A stretch of DNA of 64,000 nt, taken from Saccharina japonica. Lineage: Eukaryota > Sar > Phaeophyceae > Laminariales > Laminariaceae. Location of the stretch: assembly GCA_008828725.1 (NCBI GenBank), contig MEHQ01002961.1:321925-385924 (forward strand). Reading direction: 5' to 3'. The notes under the pieces were generated by a model. It had not been told where the DNA came from and ran no database searches. It saw only the letters and a program-made list of their open reading frames with translations. This document shows, one piece after another, positions 55,901 to 64,000 of this stretch (positions are counted from its first letter, which is position 1; each line of letters starts with the position of its first letter). The position numbers were made by a program, and so were the translations under genes.

Positions 55901-56405
55901 CTTGGGAGAGTGGGAGCCCACCCAAACCGACGCTTTGGCTTGAGGGCGCGAACCCACCCAAGCTTAGACTCAGAGTCCGAAGGCCATCAAGCAAGATGCC
56001 TCCAAAACGTGTGAGATAGATGCGTTCTTCGTCGGATGGGCTTTGACGAGAGCGTCCGCTGCTGTCGTCCTCCAACACAGGCAACGGTAACCGATTTAGG
56101 ATGCTCCAGATGATGCTGTCAGCCTCGAGATCGAGCGGGGTCCAGAGTCGCTCAGACTCAAGGGAAGCGCGGGTGATGAAAAATATAGGGCGGATAGGGC
56201 CGTCCTTTTGTTCCTGCTCGAGCATGGTTCTAAAACCATCGGTTCTAGCGTCGGAGTAGAGGAAAAAGGGGCATGGAGTTGTCGGCGATCGCCTCCCAGT
56301 CCGGGTAGGCCAAGACTGGAGACGCCGAAAGTTATTCGAGGAGTTTTTCGCACGATAGTTGTCCATAGCAGGCGTAAAAACGAATTTCACTTCTTGCTTC
56401 AAGAG
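55900..56405 (-). pseudogene. Gypsy RNase H, C-terminal half deleted
   Basis: FFLYSDARTDGFRTMLEQEQ KDGPIRPIFFITRAS and SERLWTPLDLEADSIIWSI are the first part of a retroelement RNase H (YSDA carries the first catalytic Asp). At about 56,100 the sequence jumps directly to NRLPLPVLEDDSSG, which normally follows the end of the domain. Roughly 60-80 residues with the other catalytic Asp positions are missing. Confidence 0.8.
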
Positions 56406-56689
56406 GGAGGTGATGGGTCAGAGACCCCTTTGGCCATATCCGCCAGGAATTTCCTGCAGGAAGATAGGCTACCAGGATAGGGCTTAGTTGGTTGGGGTAC
56501 AGGGGCATCGGCATGCTCATGAGGGCTGCGACCGTGGAGGCCGTCGGCCGAATGCCGGCGGGGGAGATTGCCTGGCCGAGAAAATTTGTGTCGGTGGCAC
56601 CGATCTTCGATTTTGACGGCGAGAGCTTGAGGTTTTGCTTTCTCAGCTACTTGAAAAGCTCCTTACTGTTCAGGACGTGAGCAGCAGGA

Positions 56690-57549
56690 CCGGATCAAAG
56701 ACGATAGCGTCATCGAGGTAGGCGGCCACGTTGGCTAAGATTTTGATGACCTCGTTGATAACCTTGACGAACCGTCCAGGTGCCGCGCTGCTTCCTTGTG
56801 GCATGGCAGGCCACTCGAAAGGCGCGTGGGCGTGCAAAACGCCGTGAGGGGATCGTGTCTTGGTGAATCGCGATTTGATGGGACGAAGAGATCAGGTCAA
56901 AGAGAGAAAATATCCGGTCACTGCCCAACTTGTCCAAGACTTCATCGACGCGGGGTATGGGAAGCTGTCCGAGGATGCTGACGGTGTTCAGCTTCTTATA
57001 GTTGATCGTGAGACGAATCCCGCCCGATTTCTTGGGTATGATGACCACAGGGCTCGCGTATTGCAAAGTGGAGTGCTGTATGAGACCGGCCGCGAGAGAT
57101 TCGTCCCAGATAGCATCAATTTGTTGGCCGCTATAGGATTCACGAGATAGGGGCGAGATGTCCCCGGAGGGGACCGTGATCTCGATAGGCAGGAGGGAGC
57201 ACGAGCCGAAATCGGTAGATGACGTGGAAAAACTATCTACAAACTCGGTGAGAGCGTCTCCCAGCTGGGTTATGACGTGAGGGTTCCAGCCTGGGCCATG
57301 GGAATCAAACGAGATTTCTCGGAGGTCTGCTGGCAGTTTGTGCCATACCTGGAGAAAACTGACGCGTTGTCCGGCGTTTAAACGCTCGAGTAAAGAAAGG
57401 GGCGGCTCAGGGTCAGCCGATGTAAGCTTAGAGATTTCGGATCCGCCTCGAGGGGGATTTTCGTTCAAATGATGAACGAAGGGGCCAGCGCAGGTCGGTG
57501 GGGTAGAATTACCGGCCGAGGGGGGCGTAACAGGACCTGGAACGACCAT
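56690..57549 (-). pseudogene. Gypsy reverse transcriptase
   Basis: Fingers/palm motifs SPVVIIPKKSGGIRLTINYK and PIPRVDEVLDKLGSDRIFSL FDL (first catalytic Asp, about 56,898) are in one frame. After DTIP the frame shifts; MPQGSSAAP and the catalytic AYLDDAIVFDP (about 56,730-56,700) continue in other frames and end at a stop near 56,680. The N-terminal 120 residues are the spacer after protease. The normal palm-to-thumb connection is otherwise intact. Confidence 0.9.
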
Positions 57550-57679
57550 GTAAGGTTCGTCGGGGGTGTTGGGGTGCGGTGTCTAGGCACTGTCTTCCTG
57601 GTGTAAAACCGATGTGACAGGCACGCGAAAAAGCGGGCAGGGGGAGGTACCGAGCAGATCGCTGGGTTTGAGCTACATT

Positions 57680-58420
57680 GTGCCGGCTAGCGGGATCTGT
57701 TGAAGGCCGTTTTCAACGAGGTGGTCGTCTACGGAGAAACCGGGGGAACCGCGTAGCATCTCCACAAGGTAGTTGCCGGCTAAAGCTGGCGTTCCATTGC
57801 TGCGAAACAGGGAAACTTGGACGAGCTGGTGGTCGCGTGAGAGCGATATGCCGTTGCACCGGCGTAAAGAAGGTGGTAGCCGCGCAGGGGCCGAGAAGTC
57901 GGAGACCAAGGCGACGGCACCAGTTGAGGTTTGGTGAGATAAGGTGAGCTCACCGAAAACGCGATTATCGTGTGGGCGCGGGGGCAAGGTGCGGTAAGAG
58001 CGCTTGCCGAACCGCATTCAGCTGTCGCGTCCAAGAGGGACATCGTGCTGGATGGCCTCCGGGGGGGCTTATATAAGCCCAGACCGCGAGCGACGCGGTA
58101 GTTTTGTCTTCATGCAGTAACTGAGCGCTCTGGTGAACAGTGGCGGAAGACTGCAAGGGTGCGGAGCTTCCAAAACCGCCATGATCGTGGGGGGGGGTGT
58201 GTCTCGCAGATGGTCGAGGCTGCACCAGATCGCACCATGTGCTCCCAGGTGTTGCGAGTAAGGAACGTCTGGGGGGGAGCCTGTATCCAAGAGGGCGACG
58301 CATCCAACTTTATTGGAAGCGTGGCCGCTGTGGATCTTGATTTTCGTTGTGAACGAAGAGTGGTCCATAGTGACTAAACCAGGGACCAAGCAAGCTCCTT
58401 GCTCGGCGAGTGTCTGAGCG
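57680..58420 (-). pseudogene. Gypsy retropepsin-like protease
   Basis: VGCVALLDTGSP with the catalytic DTG at 58,287-58,279, followed in other frames by TFLTRNTWEHMVRSGAAS, AVWAYISPPGG and FGELTLS. Retropepsins cut the polyprotein. At least two frameshifts. Confidence 0.8.
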
Positions 58421-58629
58421 ACCGGAGTAGTGCCTCCTGTTGTGGTTGTGACAGAGGAGACGTTGCCACCGTGGTCCGACGGCACATTTGGCTTGTGGGT
58501 CGAATAGCCGGAGGGAGCGGTGGTTGTGTCGCAGGCCGAAATACGCTGTTGAGAGAAGGGGCCTACCACAAGAGTGAAATCCTAGCCTTGCGCGGGCAGG
58601 CGCTTCGCAGGGGGAGGTAGAGTAGTGGT

Positions 58630-59090
58630 GAGACGGCGGTGGTGCGCGGTCGCGGAGGCGCTGGCGCACAAGCTGCAGGGCTTTTCCTAACAGGTTGAGG
58701 CCGCGTCATGTGGGGGGGGTTGGGCATTGTCGTGATCCGCACGATAGCCTATCCCCCAGATGGAATCATAAAGGCTTGCTTCTGCAAGCAGCCGGCACCG
58801 GTTCCCAGCAGGTGTTGTTGCATGGCGGGGTTTTGGGCGAACTTTGCGTAGGAACCGACGAGCACAATATTTTCATGCTCGTGCTCCCACACGGCGGCAT
58901 CAAAATCGTGCACTTCGCGTCCGTGCCGTTTACATAGTTTTAGGTCGGACACGCGCATGATGTTTTGAAGCGCGACGTGGTTCCGAAGAGGCGACTTTTT
59001 TCTGCAGCGAAGAATTGTTCCGCGCACAACTAGGAAGTAACGTCTACGGTAAATCGTGAATGGGGTCCATTGCGATAAGCAAGAGGGGGG
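58630..59090 (-). pseudogene. NADAR (DUF1768) domain upstream of the gypsy protease
   Basis: Signature pieces in order: a WTPFTI strand (about 59,070), LCAEQFFAAEKSRLFG (59,029-58,983), HVALQNIMRVSDLKLCKRHG REV (from 58,977), IVLVGSYAKFAQNPAMQQHL LGTG (58,870-58,800), LAEASLYDSIWGIGYRADHD NA (58,795-58,730) and NLLGKALQLVRQRLRDR (58,690-58,640). CAEQ..xAxKxxLF, KFxQN..LxxTG and EAS..D.xWGIG are the hallmarks of the NADAR family, reported to act on N-glycosidic/ADP-ribosylated substrates. At least three frame changes make this copy non-functional. No start or stop separates it from the protease region, so it appears to be part of the element. Confidence 0.8.
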
Positions 59091-59550
59091 CTGTCAGAAA
59101 AACACTATTGTGAGGGTGCAATATTCCTGGGTGGCGTCAAACGCGGCGGCGGTAGACGCGGCGTGAGCCAGTGGGGGGGGGGGGGCGTTTTCACGCTGCC
59201 CAGATAGCGCGAGGGGTCGTCTTTCTTTGGCGATACCCGACGGGCTACTTGTCCCTCAGGGGTCCCAATCTGGGGGCCCGAGGTGGGGACGCATTCGCTT
59301 AGATGGGTCGTTACTGCATGTCCCGAATTATTATAGGGGGCAGTGGGGTGCTCCTGACCGATCTTCCTTGACAAGGTCAGCGAGTGTTCCTCCGCCTGTG
59401 CGGAGGGCAATTGAAGTGATTCCACATAAAAAGGTGTTGTCAGCACTGTCGGGGGGAAGGGTGGCATCTGGTCGTTCAGAATGCCTCACCGCGTCCCGCC
59501 CGGAACAAAGGTGCGCGGTCATGCGCGAAGGGTGTAGCTGCGTTTGAACC

Positions 59551-59925
59551 CTATGAGGGGAATACGTTCCCTACCGGCTCGTGGGCCGCTGGTGGAAAAC
59601 CAGAGGCCGAGGAAGAATCTGTGGCCGTACGCTGTCTAGAAGGGGCGTCAGAATGAGCGAAATCGAGACGTTCTTCGTCAAAGACGCAAAGTGGTAGATT
59701 CCGACCGGTCTTGCTTGCAGACGCAGAGCGGAGCGCCGCTGTGGTACTCTTACGTCGGGGACTCCGGTACTCGCACCTCAAGGCAACCGTTACAACTGGG
59801 GGGCAAAACCCGGTTGCGGCAGAAGCTTGCGATGGAGTAGTAGGAGACGCATGCGAACGAGCAAACGTCGTTGTTGAGAGGGGAGGCGGCGACATGCGCG
59901 CCCGAATCTCCTGGTAAATCCCCAT
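59551..59925 (-). pseudogene. N-terminal region of the gypsy polyprotein (Ser/Pro-rich)
   Basis: An open frame from ATG 59,925, whose first codons lie in the 95-bp repeat array, reads MGIYQEIRARMSPPPLS, then a basic stretch EYRSPRRKSTTAALRSAS. 59,467-59,105 continues in another frame as low-complexity Pro-rich sequence. No zinc knuckle seen. Assignment to the element rests on position. Confidence 0.45.
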
Positions 59926-60885
59926 ATGGAGGGAAGTAATGAGGCGTTATGATCTTCATCGCCTACGTGAGGGGGGGGGCAGCGTTATACGCACCCTGGC
60001 CGTTCGGTAAAATCCCTATGGAGGGGGGTAATGAGGCGTTGCGGTTGATGCCGTTTTCGCGAGGGGGGGGGGGGCGTTACACGCTCCCGAACCCTGCTGT
60101 AAAAATGCCTATAAAAGGGGGAAGGCTAGCGAGGCGTTACGACTTTTTGTCGTTTACGCGAGGGCGGGAAGCGTTACACGCGCCCGGGCCCTGCGCTGCA
60201 ATTCTTTAAAATATGGGTGTGACTAGCCAGGCGTTACGACCCTCCTAGTCGTCTACAGTACGCGAGGGGGGGGGGGGGGTACTCATGTCGTGCACGGCCG
60301 TAGTCATATGACCATAGACCCTCGCATCCCTACAATGCCGGGACGGAGCGCGTTGGGTTTTCACCAACCAGGCAGACATTGCTTGCACCAAGCGCGAAGC
60401 GCCGTGAGGTATTGGGCGAGTCGCATGGAGGGTGAGCTGCATCCTGCTAAGAACCGCCTCTGAGGCGGACTTGCATATGGACGACAGCTTCAATGAGTTA
60501 ATTTTATTTCTGGTGTGGCCACTTCCGGAGACAGCAATGGGTTTTGCTATGTAACTGCCTCGCGGATGCCTTACCATACTAACACTACGCGATACGACCA
60601 TTCCCCTTGTGCGGAACAAAGGTTCTCCACCCCGCACAAATGATCTACTCGACCGCCAGCTTTGGTGACCGCCAAAAAAACGAACAAAAAACGGCGCGCT
60701 GGTTGTCTAGCTCACGCAGCGATTGGCGTGTTTTACAGCGTCGTTGCCAACCGACGCCAACCCAACCTATAAATAAATCATATATTTATAGGAGGGGGCG
60801 AGGGGCGGGGGGGGGCGTTACACGCGCCCAAGCCCTGCGTTAAAATCCCTATAAGAAAGGGGGGGGGGGCGTTTCGCGCTTTCCT
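59878..60885. repeat. About 95-bp tandem array, interrupted by R1
   Basis: Five units with the order GAGGCGTTACGAC, CG(T/C)TTACGCGAGGGGGG, GCGTTACACGCGCCCGAGCC, CTGCGTTAAAATCCCTATAA (AAG)GGGG: starts near 59,878 (partial), 59,938, 60,030, 60,128 and 60,226. R1 copy d splits the last unit, which resumes at 60,790. Each unit carries a TATA-like CCTATAAAAGGGGG. The 5' end of the gypsy frame overlaps the first unit. Confidence 0.75.
60264..60788 (-). mobile_element. R1 dispersed repeat, copy d (full length, inserted in the tandem array)
   Basis: A G-tract then GTACTCATGTCGTGCACGGC through CGACGCCAACCCAACCTATA AATAAATC. The interrupted array gives the empty site. GCGAGGGG is present on both sides and may be the target duplication. 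Best copy for defining the element. Confidence 0.85.
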
Positions 60886-60895
60886 GCGAAAAGTG

Positions 60896-61405
60896 CTACA
60901 TGCGAGACTGGGAGGAAGGCGGTACCGTTATTGGACGGTCAGCCGCTACCTGGGCGGAAAGTCCCTGGCTGGTGTGCTTTGTGACTCTTGTTTGCATTGT
61001 GTCACAGCTATGCCAGAGGTTCCACCGGCCGAGGCGGGGGCCGGGGGTGTTCCATTGTTGGGTTGGTGCGTACTGGTACGCAGCAGTTAGAGATTGGGGC
61101 GCGTGTCCTGCGTGTCGGGCATTTTGTCCGAGCGAGAGGGGCGCGTGATGGCCTCCCTGTTGGTTACACGGGCGGTCTTGGGTGGACGAGCCGTAGTTGT
61201 AGTTACCTTGCCCGTTGTTTCGCGAAGGCTCGTGTGTGTTGCCTCCGCGAGTTATTGCGACTACGGTTGTTGTGTCATTGCATCGGGAGGTATTTTCTAC
61301 GACGGTCAGATGAAAGCGACGAGTGTGTGTTTCCGCCGCCAACAGAGTTGTCACGAAGATGGCGAGAGCGCATGTGCTGCTGCCAGCGACGACAGGCGTC
61401 ACCAT
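60896..61405 (-). CDS. Asn/Gln/Gly-rich frame, possible gag fragment
   Basis: A 169-codon frame with an internal RNNGQGNYNYGSSTQDRP and NQQGGHHAPLSLGQNARHAG resembles the low-complexity tail of retroelement Gag proteins. It lies upstream of the gypsy polyprotein on the same strand, separated by the array. No zinc knuckle or capsid motif is visible. It may be gag of this element or unrelated. Confidence 0.35.
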   Translation of the reverse strand: MVTPVVAGSSTCALAIFVTTLLAAETHTRRFHLTVVENTSRCNDTTTVVAITRGGNTHEPSRNNGQGNYNYGSSTQDRPCNQQGGHHAPLSLGQNARHAGHAPQSLTAAYQYAPTQQWNTPGPRLGRWNLWHSCDTMQTRVTKHTSQGLSAQVAADRPITVPPSSQSRM

Positions 61406-61409
61406 TGTC

Positions 61410-64000
61410 GCCGAGTTGGCTGAGCTGGGGGTTAAGGCAGCTCTTCATCGACGAAATATCGAGGACAGTGTTAAAAAGGTATGGTCGATACCGTGGTGTC
61501 CACGATCAGGGGATCACTGGTAGAGTAAGGGTCAGCAAACATGACACACTATGTCCCAGTGACACAGGGGAAAAAAAAGGATCAGATTCATAATGGTCGG
61601 TATGAGCGACACTCATCACGGCAGGCTTTCGAGCCGAACCCACGTGTCCTGTGAGGGACGACGGGGCGGCGGATCTGCTCTGTGAGCGATCGCCTGCATG
61701 CGGCTGAAAAAAAACAAGGCCCGCCACGGGGTGCAAGAAAAAGAAAAAGTTTTTCACCGCTCATCGCGGGAGTTTTATTCGTAGCCAAAACGTTCAAAAC
61801 CATACGGCATTAAAACACAAAGGGGGTGGGCACGATGGCCAATTCACCCGGATAAACCGTGGGCACGAGCCCAGGGTACTGATTCATCAAACTACGACAA
61901 ACTTTAGCAGTATCATCGACTTGCTAGGAGCAAGTACATGCTCGGAGCCTGAGGCGCTAAATAAAAGGTATGACGCGAAAGACGCGAAAAGCACGAAAAT
62001 AGATCAGAGAACGGAGTCGCATTCGACAATCCAAAAATCTGACGCCTATCAAACGAGGCATTTCCGTCTCCGTGACTAAAATAGCTGCTCTTCAAGCGAA
62101 GAAGCACCTTGGAAGCATCCGGCATGCCTGGGTCGGCGTGCAGGCTCCTTTTTACCTGAACGAAAAATCGTCAAAAACGCGGGCGAGGCCGGCGGTTGAG
62201 GTCCTATCAGCGGTAAGATCCTCGTTATTACCATCTGGACGGGTCGCTCGCATACACGACAGCATGTACCATCAGCGAGGCTGTTTTGACACCGTGATAA
62301 AGCAAGATATCATGAAGGCAATATTTTAGGTTGCTGCGCCGCGTCCTTTCTATCGGCGGTTGCACTGAAAGACAGGGGGGTAACACCTTCCGAGTCTACT
62401 TGTGCTTGTCGCGCGTGAGCTGTCGTAGGACAGGGGAGGGGCGCGGTCAGCAAGGGCAAACTCACCACGTATCAATACGATAAAGTGGTGTAGCTTTTTA
62501 CTTGAAAATACATCTTCGGGGGAGGGCGTCACTTGCCTTGGGGGTCTTGAAAAGAGCCACATAGAGGAATCGTCCAGCTCCTCCTTTAGGGCAGCGCCTC
62601 CAGCTCCTCCTCTAGGTCAGCGCCTCCGGCTGGTTCACAGCAGCTGTAGCTGGATGCAGTACCTCGAAACTCGAAATGGGCGAGGTGGGGGCGCGAAAAA
62701 TAAAACGGGGACGTAGCGTCAACCGAATCGACGTCAGTGGTCAATGGTTGCAAACTTGCAAAATAGTGCTGCTGTAGTTTCGCAAGTTCCGTACGTACTT
62801 GTACGCACGAGTATGAGTATGGATCATACTATTATTAATAATAGCAGCACATACACAGCGTGATGGCCAAAAAGTATGAACGGGGCGTCGCAACCATTAT
62901 CGTGCTCGCGCAGGCTACCTAAGCGTGGGCGTGCCGTGCGCTGTGTGCAGCGCGGCCTGGTCATTGAAGAGTGAAGAGCCGCCGGGCAAAGTCAAGGAAT
63001 GACCTTCGGCGAGGAAGATAAAACGTCGAAACACATAAATTTGGTACGTACGTACACACTTATTAATATTAATATTAATAGTATATTCGTACGAGTATGA
63101 TATGCACGAGTACGTTTATCGAGTGCCGGTCCGTGAAAAAAAATCAGACGAAGGGCAGTGTAGTGGCAGTCAATGCAGCAGCATTCTAGAGCGCATGCAC
63201 GAGCCAAGGCATAGTGCCATGTAGGCAGGGGTGCTGGGTGTGTGGACTCCGGAGACTCAGCTTTCGGAGGGCATATAGCCGTCACTACCACCACAGCTGA
63301 AGACGGGTGCATGAGCGGCGAGCTGTGGACCACCAGCGAAGAACCTTCGCCAGGAGACCAGTGGGCAGCTGAGCACGGTCGTCAAAATTGCAGTCAACCA
63401 AGCTCGGTTGAGCAGGAATGAGGCAACAGCACGGAAAGCGACTGGAGCATCACGATTGCAAGCAATCGTTAGCGGGCCAGTGAGCTGCATCGCGAGGCCA
63501 AAGACGAGAGAGAGCAGAGCTCAAACTCAGTCGTAAAGAGCTGATCTATCTGCACAGATCTGCAGCAGCAAATCGCCGAGTGCAAGCACTCACGGAGGTT
63601 GCTATACTACTGTGAGTAAGTAGTAAGCACATCGGAGCTGATGGAGCGTACAGATTTTTCCGTACTTCGAGCAAGTGATATTTGAGTATCGCTGCTGTAC
63701 GATCCGAAAGAGTACGTGGGCGTGGTACTGCTGTATTAACAGAGTGAGTAGGTGGATGTGCCTGGAAGGCAGACCACCTGGGCGGGTATGCTGAGCGTCA
63801 GCCCCGGAGCTCTCGCTCGCGGAGGACGAACAGCTGCACCGGCCGCTGGTGATGGCTCGAGCAGCGGGTTGCATAAATCTGGCGAAACAATATTTCAATT
63901 TCCACCAGAAAAATTGCAAGGCACGCTCAGCGTTCACAAGCAAGGGAGGACGGCGTGGTTGAGGACAACCAGAGGTCGCCCGAGAGAGCGACAGTAGCAC
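61410..64000. other. No gene recognised
   Basis: A 26-bp duplication (CAGCTCCTCCT(C/T)TAG G(G/T)CAGCGCCTCC) occurs at 62,577-62,630. (TAATATTAA)-type repeats lie at 62,833-62,842 and 63,060-63,080. GTACGTAC/ACGAGTA motifs abound. Open frames on both strands near 62.1 and 63.6-64.0 kb lack recognisable motifs. Confidence 0.4.

Larger units (their letters stand above)
53430..59925 (-). pseudogene. Decayed Ty3/gypsy retrotransposon polyprotein with a NADAR domain
   Basis: In transcription order (minus strand): a Ser/Pro-rich N-terminal part (59,925-59,551), NADAR domain (about 59,090-58,630), retropepsin (58,290), reverse transcriptase (57,549-56,690), RNase H (56,270-56,100), a Pro-rich linker (55,900-55,100) and integrase (54,750-53,950) with a C-terminal tail to about 53,440. 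Frameshifts and small deletions occur in every domain, so no functional product is possible. The elements it derives from copy themselves through RNA and insert with integrase. Flanking LTRs were not recognised. Details of each domain are given separately. Confidence 0.88.

Noticed and set aside
1..64000. Bacterial operon, prophage or defence island
   Set aside because: All recognisable genes are intron-containing eukaryotic types, and coding density is very low.

Overview
The window is eukaryotic nuclear DNA from what is most likely a brown alga (Phaeophyceae) or a close stramenopile relative. This rests on spliced genes with pyrimidine-rich acceptors and introns up to about 5 kb, an exostosin-type glycosyltransferase, and a Ty3/gypsy polyprotein whose reverse transcriptase, protease and integrase segments resemble brown-algal elements as I remember them. 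The assignment is inference. There are no operons, bacterial promoters, CRISPR arrays or rRNA genes, and one assembly gap lies at 15,970-16,607.

Four host genes can be read. (1) On the minus strand at 14,460-1,883 is a secreted RCC1-like repeat protein: six phase-compatible exons starting with a signal peptide, one further exon at 1,976-1,883 and one unresolved exon between them. (2) On the plus strand at 26,075-39,365 is a SAM-dependent methyltransferase of the leucine-carboxyl-methyltransferase/TIGR00027 type. Seven exons join in one frame to about 346 residues, and two of the six introns have GC-AG borders. (3) On the minus strand at 44,172-42,446 are the last two exons of an exostosin (GT47) gene, with two compensating homopolymer indels. 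(4) On the minus strand at 51,789-51,640 is the last exon of a PDZ-domain protein.

Most of the remaining sequence is mobile or repetitive DNA, much of it inside introns. Five elements have 8-bp target-site duplications and hAT-like ends (2,670-4,350; 14,904-18,869; 19,181-19,986; 21,741-23,046; 32,675-33,963). In at least four of them an element-specific short repeat is amplified just inside the termini. Several MITE families, a G-tract-associated dispersed repeat (called R1 here, seven copies) and tRNA-like SINE candidates fill other introns and spacers.

From about 59.9 down to 53.4 kb on the minus strand lies a decayed Ty3/gypsy retrotransposon with recognisable protease, reverse transcriptase, RNase H and integrase. 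Upstream of the protease it carries a NADAR domain, a family linked to ADP-ribose chemistry. This NADAR-gypsy arrangement and the hAT elements with amplified subterminal repeats are the most unusual content of the window. I found nothing I can name in 61.5-64 kb.
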